Below are positions 1 through 8,727 of a stretch of 64,000 nt of DNA, in pieces (within the stretch, counting starts at the first letter, position 1; each line of letters begins with the position of its first letter). The position numbers were made by a program, and so were the translations under genes. The stretch is from an uncultured Bacteroidales bacterium. GTDB taxonomy: Bacteria > Bacteroidota > Bacteroidia > Bacteroidales > Bacteroidaceae. A model generated the notes under the pieces. That model was given only the letters and a program-made list of their open reading frames with translations. It was not told the DNA's origin and searched no databases. The stretch is taken from contig CADAGX010000011.1 in assembly GCA_902787575.1 (NCBI GenBank), positions 1 through 64,000 of the forward strand. Reading direction: 5' to 3'.

Positions 1-137
1 ATATACTCACTTTGCCAATCGTAATTTTTTGCATACACCTTCCCCATCGGCAATACCGCCAACATGAATGTAAGCACAAATGCCGTTACCGATGCCGACG
101 TCATTGCCAGCAAACGAAATAGACTGTTTCTTCTCAT
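1..137 (-). CDS. Secreted protein of unknown function, N-terminus only (runs off the left edge)
   Basis: An open frame starts with ATG at 137 and reads leftwards without a stop to base 1, giving 45 residues. It opens MRRNSLFRLLAMTSAS, followed by a long hydrophobic run and a small-residue cleavage region (about VYA-KN near residue 36), so it looks like a Sec signal peptide or N-terminal anchor. A good Bacteroidetes promoter lies 50 bases upstream on the same strand. The body of the protein lies outside the window, so no function can be assigned. Confidence 0.6.
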   Translation of the reverse strand, partial: MRRNSLFRLLAMTSASVTAFVLTFMLAVLPMGKVYAKNYDWQSEY

Positions 138-187
138 AATTGTATTGTTTTAGTTGTTGTTTGTTAGTCACAGATAATACTCCGCCG

Positions 188-218
188 CAAAGCTATGCAT
201 TTCTCCGCAATCGCACAA
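188..218 (-). promoter_or_regulatory. Bacteroidetes-type promoter for the partial secreted protein
   Basis: On the minus strand a TAGCTTTG -7 element (188-195) is preceded 20 bases upstream by TTG (216-218), matching the TTTG/TAnnTTTG consensus. The ATG at 137 follows an A/T-rich leader of about 45 bases. Confidence 0.6.
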
Positions 219-520
219 GTACCCAAAACTCGCATTTTTTTAGTCCGCCAACACTCAAAAATGCCTTATACCTTATATATAATATATAGGGAATGTGGTT
301 GCGAAAGCGTTAAGATGCATCAAGCCCCCTCCTAACCCTGCCCACCTTCGGGCTGCGCCCTCACCAATCGCTTGAACGCATAACGCGCGATTGCCCGAGG
401 GGAGGGAAGCCCTCACCCTGCCACTTGTTTCGCTTCAAGGGTAGGGTCTTTGCTCCGCCTGCATCCTGCCTTTACGTTTTAAAGGTCTGTTACGTGCATC
501 GTTCCTAATGTTTTTTTCTC
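219..520. other. Gene-free stretch upstream of the left-edge gene
   Basis: No convincing reading frame. It contains an AT-rich tract (TATATATAATATATAG near 275-291) and then a C-rich segment (about 320-440) where short inverted pieces such as CCCTCC/GGAGGG recur. It resembles a repeat remnant, but no known element is recognised. Confidence 0.4.
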
Positions 521-623
521 GAAAAAAACCTACATCCTACACTTTCGGTATGTTAATGTGTTGGTCTGCTGCGCGTTGAGGGTGTGTAGGTTCGTGTGTA
601 GGTTCGCCAAAAACGTGTAGGTT
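521..623. repeat. Dispersed ~100-bp repeat, copy 1
   Basis: This segment is closely matched by 15,966-16,067. Shared landmarks in order are a poly-A stretch, CCTACATCCTACAC, GGTGTTGGT or its near variant, GCGCGTTG, and three copies of GTGTAGGTT (584-592, 596-604, 615-623), the last preceded by AAAAACG. The left part (AACCTACA..CTACAC) is the inverse of the GTGTAGGTT units, so the element can fold on itself. It has no open frame in common with copy 2. Confidence 0.8.
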
Positions 624-686
624 TTGACTGCGAAACGGCAGATTTTGTCCCAAATTTATAATATTTTTGTGACGCAATGGGGAAAG

Positions 687-784
687 GAGAGAGGAATTGA
701 CTTCGTCCATCCCTAAACTGCTCGCCGCAGGGGCCGAGAGAGGAATTGACTTCGTCCATCCCTAAACTGCTCGCCGCAGGGGCC
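687..784. repeat. Perfect tandem duplication, 2 x 49 bp
   Basis: Two identical 49-base units lie head to tail (687-735 and 736-784), each starting GAGAGAGGAATTGAC and ending CTCGCCGCAGGGGCC. There is no spacer, so this is a tandem duplication and not a CRISPR. Both lie in gene-free DNA between dispersed-repeat copy 1 and the tRNA terminator. Confidence 0.9.
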
Positions 785-871
785 CTTGCAAAGAAACTAA
801 CAAGAGAATAGCGATGCTATTTGTTCTTTTTTTTATAAACACCAATTTCAAACGAGTTTGATTGGTCTTTA

Positions 872-903
872 CAAAAAAAAGAGACACCCATTCGGGTATC
901 TCT
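872..903 (-). terminator. Rho-independent terminator of tRNA-Ser
   Basis: Read on the minus strand, AGAGATACCC and GGGTGTCTCT pair over 10 bp (one G-U) around a GAAT loop and are followed directly by a run of eight T. It lies just beyond the 3' end of the tRNA. Confidence 0.85.
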
Positions 904-917
904 TGTTAATTCCTTTG

Positions 918-1002
918 CGGAGAGAGAGGGATTCGAACCCCCGGTGCCTCTCAGCACGCCGGTTTTCAAGACCGGTGTAATCGACCACTCTACCATCTCT
1001 CC
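918..1002 (-). tRNA. tRNA-Ser (anticodon UGA)
   Basis: The minus strand folds into an 85-nt class II tRNA. The acceptor stem is GGAGAGA/TCTCTCC. The anticodon stem CCGGT/ACCGG encloses the loop CTTGAAA, with anticodon TGA. A long variable arm (CGTGCTGAGAGGCACC region) is diagnostic for serine. The T-arm carries GGTTCGAATCC. The CCA end is not encoded. It has its own promoter and terminator, so it is probably transcribed alone. Confidence 0.95.
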
Positions 1003-1041
1003 CTGAGGTGCCACCTGACGATGCTATCCTCAAAAGCGGTG

Positions 1042-1073
1042 CAAAGGTAAGGAGTTTTGGCGAAAGATGCAAA
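1042..1073 (-). promoter_or_regulatory. Promoter of tRNA-Ser
   Basis: TACCTTTG (1042-1049, minus strand) with a full TTTG -33 element (1070-1073) exactly 20 bases upstream, 40 bases before the mature tRNA 5' end. Confidence 0.8.
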
Positions 1074-1168
1074 TGTTTGCCTTTTTTTGTGTTTGCAAAA
1101 TGTATATTTGGGAGATTTATTCCGAACAAACTTTAACTATGCACTATGAACTATGCACTATGCACTGC

Positions 1169-2794
1169 TCACGGCTTCAGGACGATTTTTCCTTTCTGCG
1201 GCGTGATGCGTAGGATGTGGCCGTCCGTCTGGTTGCGTAGGTCTGTGATTTGGCCTTTGGTGCACTGCATCTCGTAGTCGAAGCCTTCTTGGCTGGCGCG
1301 GATGACGCTCGGCTCTATGGCGGTGAAAGGCTGAGTGGTGTCTTCTGCTACATCGAGTTCGAGTTGCCATTGGGCTGCTTTGTCGGAGTGGGCGAGCGAC
1401 AGCGCGTTTTCGGTCAGCAGGATGGTGAGGCTGTGACCGTCGGAGAGCGGCCAGATGACGCGGATCTTCTCGTTCCGGCATGTGACTTGCGGCTCGCCGC
1501 CCTTCATCGGGGCGTTGCCAGCGTAGAAACGCAGGCCGGCCAAGTGCTCGGCCGTGCTCCAGAGGTTGCCGTCCACCATTGGCAGCGTGTAGAATTTGAA
1601 GTCGTGCGTCGTGCAAGGGTTGTCGATGTAGCGTGACGGATAGTTTTCGTCGAAGCAGTGGAGGTCGCGAATGCGCAATGTGCCGTTTTCCCACAGCAGG
1701 TTTACGCGGTAGTTGCGGCTGTTGAACCATACGGTGCGCCGCTGGCCGTCGGTATAGTCGCGGAGTGCCACGGTGCCCGAGGCTGGCGTGCGGCGATGCT
1801 GGCGGCTGAATTCGCGCCCAGTCTCGCTGAGGAGTTTTATCTGCACCTTGCCGGCTTCGGCCAGCTGCACGAGGCGCTTCACCTGCTTCCTGTAGCCGCT
1901 CTGCACCACCGCCCAGGGGAAGGAATTCTCTTGTCCCACCTGCGTATAATTGAGTGTCAGTGCCGGAGCTTCGCAGAAGGCATCGAAGTACCAGTCGAGC
2001 CACGTGTCGTTGGCGCCGCCCTCGCCGCAGTACGGCTCGAGTGTGACCACACGCTGCCACACGCCGTGGCCCACGCCTGCATCGTACTGATAGATGGGGT
2101 CGCTGCCCAGCATTCGGAAGACGGGAACGGCAACTCGGTTCTCGCTCGTCTGCGCGGGCATGTAAGCGTTTCTTTTCGACGGGTAATAGCCGCCCGTCCA
2201 ATAGCCGCCCCACAGCGTGTAGCCGTCGGTGCCAACTTGGTCGCGACAATTCACGGAAGCTTCGATGTGATACGTCTCAGCCAGATGATTGAGCGTGAAA
2301 CCGTCGATGAACCACGAGCCCATGGACTGCGGATAGAAGCCAAAAATCTGGCGGAACTTGGCCATGTAGGTGTCGGCGAGCCGCACCCGCTCCTCGGGCG
2401 TGTAGCCGATGGTGAAGTCCACTTGGGCATGATAGTCCCACGGCACGTTTGAGCGCCACTGCAGTCCTGCGTCCTCCACCAGTGGCTGCGGCACCTCGAG
2501 CCATCCGCCCACTTCGCAACCGCGCGCCAGTTCTTCCTTCATCAGCGCCTGGTAGCGCGGGTCTATCAGTGCGTCGTACTGCAGCAGCCACGTGCCCTTG
2601 AGGTTGTGCTCACGCAGGGTGCGTGCCTGTGTGAGCGTCGTCTCGTAGAGCACCGAGGGCGGCAGTCGCTCCGGCTCGCGCGGTTCGCACTGGCGGATGA
2701 AGTTGATAATGTTGACGATGCGTGGCGTCTCTTGCTTTTTTGCCTGCACGCAGACGGCAAGCAGCAGGGCGGTGAGAAGGAATATGCGTCTCAT
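1169..2794 (-). CDS. Secreted polysaccharide-deacetylase-like protein of unknown substrate
   Basis: 541 residues with a clear signal peptide (MRRIFLLTALLLAVCVQA). The mature part starts with RIVNIINFIRQCEPR and continues with many Trp/Tyr-rich stretches (WLLQYDAL, GSWFIDGF, WGGYWTGGYY). This layout is reminiscent of polysaccharide-deacetylase-type barrels and of the Bacteroidetes DUF3863/DUF3864 proteins; I am confident of secretion but not of the activity. The N-terminal two thirds would hold the barrel and the C-terminal third (after about residue 340) looks like a beta-rich accessory domain. It lies 51 bases downstream of dihydroorotase on the same strand, with no promoter seen between them, so it is probably the last gene of the unit starting at 4992. 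A link to pyrimidine synthesis is not implied. Confidence 0.75.
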   Translation of the reverse strand: MRRIFLLTALLLAVCVQAKKQETPRIVNIINFIRQCEPREPERLPPSVLYETTLTQARTLREHNLKGTWLLQYDALIDPRYQALMKEELARGCEVGGWLEVPQPLVEDAGLQWRSNVPWDYHAQVDFTIGYTPEERVRLADTYMAKFRQIFGFYPQSMGSWFIDGFTLNHLAETYHIEASVNCRDQVGTDGYTLWGGYWTGGYYPSKRNAYMPAQTSENRVAVPVFRMLGSDPIYQYDAGVGHGVWQRVVTLEPYCGEGGANDTWLDWYFDAFCEAPALTLNYTQVGQENSFPWAVVQSGYRKQVKRLVQLAEAGKVQIKLLSETGREFSRQHRRTPASGTVALRDYTDGQRRTVWFNSRNYRVNLLWENGTLRIRDLHCFDENYPSRYIDNPCTTHDFKFYTLPMVDGNLWSTAEHLAGLRFYAGNAPMKGGEPQVTCRNEKIRVIWPLSDGHSLTILLTENALSLAHSDKAAQWQLELDVAEDTTQPFTAIEPSVIRASQEGFDYEMQCTKGQITDLRNQTDGHILRITPQKGKIVLKP

Positions 2795-2845
2795 ATCTGT
2801 CGTGGTTTAGTTTGGTTTTTCGGATGTTGTATGTGGCAGCGATGG

Positions 2846-4177
2846 CTATCGCTCGAAGTGGAGTGCCTGGCCGCGTGTGGCTTCGCTGATGCAGTGTCCG
2901 TCCCACACCTCGATGCCGTTCACCCAAGTGTGTTCGACGCGCCATTTCAGCGTTGCGCCCTCCAGCGGACTCCAGCCGCAGAGGCTCAGAATATCGCTTC
3001 GCTCTACGCGCCATTCCACGGGGCGCACCAGCGCGATGTCGGCACGGAAGCCCTCGCGCAGGAAACCGCGCTCCGCAATGCCAAAGATGCGTGCCTGATT
3101 GTGACACATCAGCTCTACGACGCGCTCTATCGACAGCACGCCCTGGCTGTCCAGCGTCAGCATGGCGGGCAGACTGAACTGCACCATTGGCATTCCGCTG
3201 GCGGCACGGCGGCAACCGCCTGCCTTCTCTGTGAGTAGGTGAGGTGCGTGGTCGGTGGAGACGGTGGAGATTCGTCCGTCCGACAGGGCGGCGCGCAGTG
3301 CGTCGCGGTCGGCCGTCTGCTTGATGGCCGGATTGCATTTTATGCGGGTGCCCAGTCGTGCGTAGTCGTGGCTGTCGAAGAGCAAGTGCGGCACGCAGGC
3401 CTCGGCGGTGATGCGTGTGTCGGTGGGCGAGAACAGCTGCAGTTCGCGAGCCGTGGAGATGTGTGCTACGTGCAGCCGTGAGCCGCTTTCGCGCGCCAGC
3501 CGCACGGCCAGTTCGGAACTGCGTGTGCAAGCCTCCTCGTCGCGTATGTCGGGGTGATGTATGACGTCTGGGTCCTCGCCATATTGGCTGCAAACTTCCG
3601 CCATGCGTGCGTTGATGCGTGCCGAATCCTCGCAATGCGTCATCAAGAGGGTGGGGCACTGGGCGAAAAGTTGGCGCAAGTGGGGCTCGTCGTCGAGCAG
3701 CATGTTGCCCGTGCTGGCGCCCATGAAAACCTTCACGCCGGGCGAGCGCGTCCAGTCCATGCGCAGTATCTCCGGCAGGTTGCTGTCGGTGGCGCCCAGA
3801 TAGAAGGCATAGTTGGCATGGCACGTGCGGGCGGCCTGCTGCATCTTGTCTTCCCAAGCGGAGACGGATGTGGTTTGCGGCATGGTGTTGGGCATATCCA
3901 TCACACTGGTGACGCCGCCGGCCACTGCCGCACGCGATTCGCTCTGCATCGTGGCTTTGTGCGTCAGCCCCGGCTCGCGCATGTGAACGTGACTGTCTAT
4001 CGCGCCGGGCAGAACGTAGGCGCCCGCTGCGTCAAGGACGTGTGCATCGGTGGCTGGCAAGTCGTGGCCGTAGGATATCTGCTCTATCCTTCCGTCCGAC
4101 ACGAGCAGCGAACCCACGCGGCGGCTGCCTTCGTTGACGATTGTGGCGTGTTGTATCAGAATTTTCACGTGTGGCAT
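2846..4177 (-). CDS. pyrC: Dihydroorotase, class I
   Basis: 443-residue cytoplasmic zinc amidohydrolase that closes carbamoyl-aspartate to dihydroorotate in pyrimidine synthesis. The signature is complete: DSHVHMREPG with metal ligands H63 and H65, the lysine that becomes carboxylated (K149 in GVKVFMG), H181 (MTHCED), H239 (HVAHIST) and the catalytic D309 (STDHAPH). Length and motif spacing fit the class I (PyrC/PyrX, CAD-like) branch, and all active-site residues are present, so it should be active. It sits between a glycosyltransferase gene 71 bases upstream and the secreted protein downstream. No other pyr gene is in the window, so regulation with the pathway cannot be judged. Confidence 0.95.
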   Translation of the reverse strand: MPHVKILIQHATIVNEGSRRVGSLLVSDGRIEQISYGHDLPATDAHVLDAAGAYVLPGAIDSHVHMREPGLTHKATMQSESRAAVAGGVTSVMDMPNTMPQTTSVSAWEDKMQQAARTCHANYAFYLGATDSNLPEILRMDWTRSPGVKVFMGASTGNMLLDDEPHLRQLFAQCPTLLMTHCEDSARINARMAEVCSQYGEDPDVIHHPDIRDEEACTRSSELAVRLARESGSRLHVAHISTARELQLFSPTDTRITAEACVPHLLFDSHDYARLGTRIKCNPAIKQTADRDALRAALSDGRISTVSTDHAPHLLTEKAGGCRRAASGMPMVQFSLPAMLTLDSQGVLSIERVVELMCHNQARIFGIAERGFLREGFRADIALVRPVEWRVERSDILSLCGWSPLEGATLKWRVEHTWVNGIEVWDGHCISEATRGQALHFER

Positions 4178-4248
4178 CTGTGGTTACGACGTGTGGCAAA
4201 TTTCGTGCCGGCTGTCAGAAATGAAAGCCCGCGCGCAAGGACGGCGGT

Positions 4249-4992
4249 CTATGCCCTTGGCCTGATTTTAGTGAAGCGCAGCTGGATGACTCCGAAGAAG
4301 GCTTCGCCAAAGATGCCGCCGCTCATCTTGCTGGTGCCAAGCTCGCGGTTAACGAAGATGACGGGCACCTCCTTGACGCTGAAGCCCAGCTTGAGTGCGC
4401 TGTACTTCATTTCTATCTGGAAGGCGTATCCCTTGAAGTGTATCTCGTTGAGGCGAATGGTCTCGAGCACGCGGCGGCGATAGCAGACGAAGCCCGCCGT
4501 GGTGTCGTGAAGGCCGATGCCCAGCACGGTGCGCACGTATTTGCTGGCAAAGTACGACATCAGGACACGGCCCATCGGCCAGTTTACCACGTTCACGCCC
4601 GTCACATAGCGGCTGCCGACGGCCACATCGTGACCTTCGTCGTGGCACGCTGCGTAGAGGCGAGGCAGGTCGGCCGGATTGTGGCTGAAGTCGGCGTCCA
4701 TCTCGAAGATGAAATCGTACTTTTCGGCAATGGCCCATTCGAATCCCCGAATGTAGGCCGTGCCCAGACCAAGCTTGCCGCTGCGTTCGATGAGGTGCAG
4801 CCGTCCGGCCAGCTCGTCAGCCATGAGCCGTTTCACAATGTCGGCTGTGCCGTCGGGGCTGCCGTCGTCGATTATCAGCACGTCGAATCCTTTCTCCAGA
4901 CTCGTCACGGCGCGGATGATGGCCTCGATGTTCTCTTTTTCGTTGTATGTCGGGATGATGACCAGGCTGTCGTTTTGGTGTGTTCCTGCCAT
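4249..4992 (-). CDS. Polyprenol-phosphate mannosyltransferase-like glycosyltransferase (GT2)
   Basis: 247 residues, no membrane segment. GT-A fold of the dolichol-phosphate mannose synthase type: VIIPTYNEKENI at the N-terminus, VLIIDDGSPDGT for the nucleotide, the metal-binding DxD (D99-A-D101 in EMDADFSHNP), and the family block GSRYVTG then FVCYRRR. It would transfer a sugar (mannose in the family) from a nucleotide sugar to a polyprenyl phosphate at the inner membrane face. Substrate specificity is by analogy only. First gene of a minus-strand unit with pyrC; a well-formed promoter precedes it. In Bacteroidales this gene is often found directly upstream of a pyrC-type dihydroorotase. Confidence 0.88.
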   Translation of the reverse strand: MAGTHQNDSLVIIPTYNEKENIEAIIRAVTSLEKGFDVLIIDDGSPDGTADIVKRLMADELAGRLHLIERSGKLGLGTAYIRGFEWAIAEKYDFIFEMDADFSHNPADLPRLYAACHDEGHDVAVGSRYVTGVNVVNWPMGRVLMSYFASKYVRTVLGIGLHDTTAGFVCYRRRVLETIRLNEIHFKGYAFQIEMKYSALKLGFSVKEVPVIFVNRELGTSKMSGGIFGEAFFGVIQLRFTKIRPRA

Positions 4993-5022
4993 AATAGTTC
5001 TATTGTGATGTCTTTTTCAGGT

Positions 5023-5054
5023 CAAAGTTACGTTAATCTGTCGAGAAAGCCAAA
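5023..5054 (-). promoter_or_regulatory. Promoter of the glycosyltransferase-pyrC unit
   Basis: TAACTTTG (5023-5030) and TTTG (5051-5054) on the minus strand, separated by 20 bases. Predicted start lies about 27 bases before the ATG at 4992. Confidence 0.75.
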
Positions 5055-5095
5055 TCTCGTGTCTGTTTTCTTGCCTTTTGCGTCTGTATTCGTGC

Positions 5096-5710
5096 TCATT
5101 CTTTCAGCGCGTCGGCCACTGCTGCCTCCACTTCGCTCATGGGAGCCGTAGGCTCGAAGCGTGCAGAGACTTCGCCCTTGCGGGTGACAAGGAACTTGGT
5201 GAAGTTCCATTTTATGTCCGACGACAGCGCGTAGTCCGGGTCTTGCTTTGCGAGCATCTCGTCGAGCAACTTTCCCAGCGGATTTTCCAAGTCGAAGCCG
5301 CCGAACTGCTGCCTTTCCTTCAGGAAGGCGAAGAGCGGCAGTTGGGAGTCTCCGTTCACGTCGCATTTCTGAAACTGTGTGAAGCTGATGTTGTATTTGC
5401 CTGTGCAAAACTCGTGTATCTCGTCTTGTGTACCCGGTGCCTGCGCGCCAAACTGATTGCAGGGGAAGTCGAGCACCTCGAATCCCTGCTCGCCGTATTT
5501 CTGGTAGAGCGCCTGCAATTCGGCATACTGCGGCGTGAAGCCGCACTGGGTGGCTGTGTTCACGATGAGTAGCACCTTGCCGCGATAGTCGGACAGCTGC
5601 ACTTCCTCGCCCTGCGCGCCTTTGACGCTGAACTGATAGACCGTGTCTTTCTTCTCCGTGCAGGCTGCCGCGAGGCATGCTACGGCTGCAAATAACAGAA
5701 ACCTCTTCAT
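5096..5710 (-). CDS. Glutathione peroxidase family lipoprotein
   Basis: 204 residues. A lipoprotein signal ends in LAAAC (lipid cysteine C17), so it should be anchored in the cell envelope. The thioredoxin-like body carries the peroxidase motifs: NTATQCGFT with peroxidatic C56 (cysteine, not selenocysteine), FPCNQFG with Q87 and resolving-type C84, and WNFTKFLV with W168 and N169. Such cysteine enzymes usually take electrons from thioredoxin, not glutathione, and reduce peroxides. It is transcribed divergently from guaA, with a TATCTTTG element at 5767-5774 on the minus strand as its likely -7. The lipid anchor is the only unusual point; many homologues are cytoplasmic. Confidence 0.9.
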   Translation of the reverse strand: MKRFLLFAAVACLAAACTEKKDTVYQFSVKGAQGEEVQLSDYRGKVLLIVNTATQCGFTPQYAELQALYQKYGEQGFEVLDFPCNQFGAQAPGTQDEIHEFCTGKYNISFTQFQKCDVNGDSQLPLFAFLKERQQFGGFDLENPLGKLLDEMLAKQDPDYALSSDIKWNFTKFLVTRKGEVSARFEPTAPMSEVEAAVADALKE

Positions 5711-5838
5711 ATATTCTATATTTGTGTTGTTGACGTAGTTCTTTCTCTTCTCGTGTTTTCTTGGTGCAAAGATACACTTTTCTGAGTGTTTCGCTCACTT
5801 TTCGTAGTTTTATTTCGTCATCTCTGAGAAAAAAGAAT

Positions 5839-5846
5839 TATCTTTG
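5839..5846 (+). promoter_or_regulatory. Promoter -7 element of guaA
   Basis: TATCTTTG 26 bases before the guaA ATG; only a weak TTTC-like -33 is seen about 22 bases upstream. Confidence 0.65.
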
Positions 5847-5872
5847 CGCGAAATTAGTAGCAACATTCAGGC

Positions 5873-7486
5873 ATGCAACAGCAGAAAATTATTATTCTGG
5901 ACTTTGGGTCGCAGACAACGCAACTCATTGCCCGCCGCTTGCGCGAGTTAGATACTTTTTGCGAGATTCTCCCGTACAACAAATTCCCTGCAGACGATCG
6001 AGACGTGATAGGCGTCATCCTGTCTGGCAGCCCCTACAGCGTATATGACCCCGAGGCGTTTCGCGTAGACCTCAGTCAGTTCTGGGGCCGACTGCCTGTG
6101 CTGGGCATCTGTTATGGCGCCCAATTCATGAGTCACGAACTGGGAGGCCGAGTGGAACCGGCTGGCAGCCGCGAGTACGGACGCGCCAACCTCTCGTACA
6201 TCGACTTTGAGAATCCGCTCTTTCACGGCTTCGAGCCGGAGAGCCAGGTGTGGATGAGCCACGGCGACACCATCACGGCGCTGCCCGAAGGCTTCCACCC
6301 GATAGCCAGCACGAGCCACGTGCGCAATGCCGCATTTGCTGCCGACAACGGTCGCGTGTGGGGCGTGCAGTTCCATCCCGAGGTGTTCCACTCGGTGCAG
6401 GGCACGCAGCTGCTTCGCAACTTTGTGGTGGACATCTGCGGAGGGCGGCAAGACTGGAGCCCCGCCAACTTTGTGGAGACCACGGTCGCCGAATTGCGAC
6501 AGACGATAGGCACGGACCGCGTTATCCTGGGTCTCTCGGGCGGTGTGGACAGCAGCGTGGCGGCCGTCTTGCTGAACAAAGCCATCGGCCGACAGCTGAC
6601 ATGCATCTTTGTGGACCACGGTATGCTGCGCAAGAACGAGTTCCAGAACGTGATGCGCGACTACGAATGCCTGGGCCTGAACGTAATCGGAGTGGATGCC
6701 AGCGACAAGTTCCTGACGGACTTGGCCGGCGTCACCGAACCCGAGAAGAAGCGCAAAATCATCGGGCGCGACTTTGTGGAGGTCTTCAACGCCGAAGCCA
6801 AAAAGATAACCGACGCACGCTGGCTGGCACAAGGCACCATCTATCCCGACCGCATAGAGAGTCTGAACATCACGGGCAAGGTAATCAAAAGCCATCACAA
6901 CGTGGGCGGACTTCCCGAGGAGATGCATCTCCAGCTCTGCGAGCCGCTGAAATGGTTGTTCAAGGACGAAGTGCGTCGTGTGGGCCGCAGTCTTGGCATG
7001 CCTGAGCACCTGATTACGCGCCATCCATTCCCCGGACCCGGACTTGCCGTGCGCATTCTTGGCGATATCACACGCGAGAAGGTGCGCATCCTGCAGGACG
7101 CAGACGACATCTTCATACGCGGACTGCGCAATTACAAGGTCCGCCTCTCGGGCGACGAAGCGCGGCGAGTGCTGGCAGCAGGCGTGCCGGCCGACATGCA
7201 GAATGGCGAAATCGAAGTCTCGCTCTACGATCAGATATGGCAGGCAGGTGCTATACTGCTTAGCGACGTTCGCAGCGTAGGCGTGATGGGCGACGAGCGT
7301 ACTTACGAGAATCCCGTTGCGCTCCGCGCAGTGACGAGCACCGATGCCATGACGGCCGATTGGGCGCATCTGCCCTACGACTTTATGGCTGCTGTGTCTA
7401 ACGAAATCATAAACAAGGTGCGAGGCGTGAACCGCGTCTGCTACGACATCTCGTCCAAGCCGCCTTCGACCATAGAGTGGGAGTAG
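5873..7486 (+). CDS. guaA: GMP synthase (glutamine-hydrolysing)
   Basis: 537 residues. Converts XMP to GMP using ATP and glutamine. Class I glutaminase domain at residues 1-195: nucleophile C80 in LGICYGAQ, with H168 and E170 in [11 protein letters not shown] pyrophosphatase domain from about 200: P-loop SGGVDSS at 222-228. C-terminal dimerisation part ends in the hallmark [13 protein letters not shown]. All catalytic residues are intact. It has its own promoter, and a membrane-bound AraC-type gene follows after 55 bases. The ATG at 5873 fits the family start ([11 protein letters not shown] right after the initiator). Confidence 0.97.
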   Translation: MQQQKIIILDFGSQTTQLIARRLRELDTFCEILPYNKFPADDRDVIGVILSGSPYSVYDPEAFRVDLSQFWGRLPVLGICYGAQFMSHELGGRVEPAGSREYGRANLSYIDFENPLFHGFEPESQVWMSHGDTITALPEGFHPIASTSHVRNAAFAADNGRVWGVQFHPEVFHSVQGTQLLRNFVVDICGGRQDWSPANFVETTVAELRQTIGTDRVILGLSGGVDSSVAAVLLNKAIGRQLTCIFVDHGMLRKNEFQNVMRDYECLGLNVIGVDASDKFLTDLAGVTEPEKKRKIIGRDFVEVFNAEAKKITDARWLAQGTIYPDRIESLNITGKVIKSHHNVGGLPEEMHLQLCEPLKWLFKDEVRRVGRSLGMPEHLITRHPFPGPGLAVRILGDITREKVRILQDADDIFIRGLRNYKVRLSGDEARRVLAAGVPADMQNGEIEVSLYDQIWQAGAILLSDVRSVGVMGDERTYENPVALRAVTSTDAMTADWAHLPYDFMAAVSNEIINKVRGVNRVCYDISSKPPSTIEWE

Positions 7487-7541
7487 GCGGCATGCGGCCT
7501 GCGCTCACGGTCGGCACAACAGACGTGTAAAACGTGTCTTT

Positions 7542-8600
7542 ATGATTGATTACATCAATATTTCGTCGTTCCTGATTGGATGCTCCACGGCAATCTATAG
7601 CCTTTTTGCCATCTATATCCTCTGCATCTTCCCGCGTCGCACACGTTTTCATACCATGGTGGGCATCATCCTGGCCGTGTGGGCCGTCTGGACGTTCAAG
7701 GATATCATACTCACGTTTCCCGGAATGTATCGTTCCGACGTGCTCATGTGGATAGGACTCGTGGACGGATGGTCGGCGCTGACGTACGCCATTTTCGTTT
7801 CCGAAGTGACGATGCCCGGCTGGACCACGTGGCGTCGGCTCGCGCTGCTCTCCATTCCGTTTGCAGTCTTCACCGCAGCCTACATTGTCTGGCCTCGACA
7901 GTGGCTGATCAACGCCTATTGGGTTTTCCTCTGGTGCTTTGCGTGGTTCATTGTCATCTTCTGCTGGGTGACGGTTAAGCGTTATCTGCGCTACATTCGC
8001 ACCAACTTCTCCAATCTCGACAAGATAGACATCTCGTGGCTGCGGCCGGTTTTCCTGTTCGCCATCGTGAGCCAGTTGTCGTGGTTCTTCCTGTCCTACT
8101 CGCAGCAGGTCGTGGCAGATATTATCTACTACTTCTCCTCGATAATCATGTGGCTGCTGGTTCTTCACTACAGCTGGAACTTCCGTCCCATCAAGATCGA
8201 AGAGATGCCGGCTGCGCCTGCGCCTAAGAATTCTGCCAAGCTATATCCGTTTGCAGAAGGCGAGCTGGAGGAGAAAGTGAACGCCGGACGCCTCTATCTG
8301 AACCGCGACTTCACGCTGGTCGACCTTGCGAGATGCATGTCTACGAACCGCACTTATGTGAGCAACTACCTGAGCCAGGTGCGGCACCAGACGTTCTACG
8401 ACTACATCAACGAGCTGCGAATCCAGCGCGCGGCTGTGCCACTGATGCGCGAGCATCCCGAGTTTACACTCGAGTACGTTGCCACCCAAAGCGGCTTCAG
8501 CAGCATCAGCACTTTCCGCCGTGCCTTCATGAAGTTTGTGGGCGTAACGCCCGGTCAGTTCGGGCGCGACGAGGATTACCAGACGCTGCAACACGATTAG
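7542..8600 (+). CDS. Membrane-anchored AraC-family transcription regulator
   Basis: 352 residues in two parts. Residues about 8-215 contain six or seven hydrophobic segments (for example FLIGCSTAIYSLFAIYILCIF, then WFIVIFCWVTV and IIMWLLVLHY), so the N-terminus sits in the inner membrane. Residues about 250-345 are an AraC/XylS DNA-binding domain: LYLNRDFTLVDLARCMSTN, then EYVATQSGFSSISTFRRAFMKFVGVTPGQF, with two helix-turn-helices. A ligand or envelope signal sensed in the membrane would be passed to the DNA-binding domain; the signal is unknown. Proteins of this build are common in Prevotella and Bacteroides. It follows guaA by 55 bases, but a functional link is not evident. Confidence 0.88.
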   Translation: MIDYINISSFLIGCSTAIYSLFAIYILCIFPRRTRFHTMVGIILAVWAVWTFKDIILTFPGMYRSDVLMWIGLVDGWSALTYAIFVSEVTMPGWTTWRRLALLSIPFAVFTAAYIVWPRQWLINAYWVFLWCFAWFIVIFCWVTVKRYLRYIRTNFSNLDKIDISWLRPVFLFAIVSQLSWFFLSYSQQVVADIIYYFSSIIMWLLVLHYSWNFRPIKIEEMPAAPAPKNSAKLYPFAEGELEEKVNAGRLYLNRDFTLVDLARCMSTNRTYVSNYLSQVRHQTFYDYINELRIQRAAVPLMREHPEFTLEYVATQSGFSSISTFRRAFMKFVGVTPGQFGRDEDYQTLQHD

Positions 8601-8620
8601 CGCACTGTCAGTTTCCCATT

Positions 8621-8697
8621 GCCACGTGTGGCACATAAAAATGCGACGTGTAGCATCGAGCGATGCCACACGTCGCATTTCACTTTGTCACGTGTGA
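8621..8697. repeat. ACGTGTGG palindromic element with 20-bp hairpin, possible bidirectional terminator
   Basis: Between convergent genes. An exact fold runs from 8639 to 8680: a 20-bp stem with one mismatch and a 2-nt loop, AAATGCGACGTGT... pairing with ...ACACGTCGCATTT. It is flanked by CCACGTGTGG (8622-8631) and CACGTGTGAG. There is no long T-run. The same motif recurs at 22,876-23,018, 31,750-31,803, 35,745-35,753 and near 47,050. Confidence 0.7.
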
Positions 8698-8727
8698 GAA
8701 TCTCGGTGGCGAATCTGAGCGTTGGAC

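Noticed and set aside
687-784. Two identical units as a possible CRISPR
   Set aside because: No spacers between them, only two units, no cas genes in the window.
2610-3857. 415-codon Arg/His-rich minus-strand frame across dihydroorotase
   Set aside because: Alternative frame of pyrC, low-complexity product.
5948-7369. 473-codon minus-strand open frame across guaA
   Set aside because: Same antisense effect; guaA is unambiguous.
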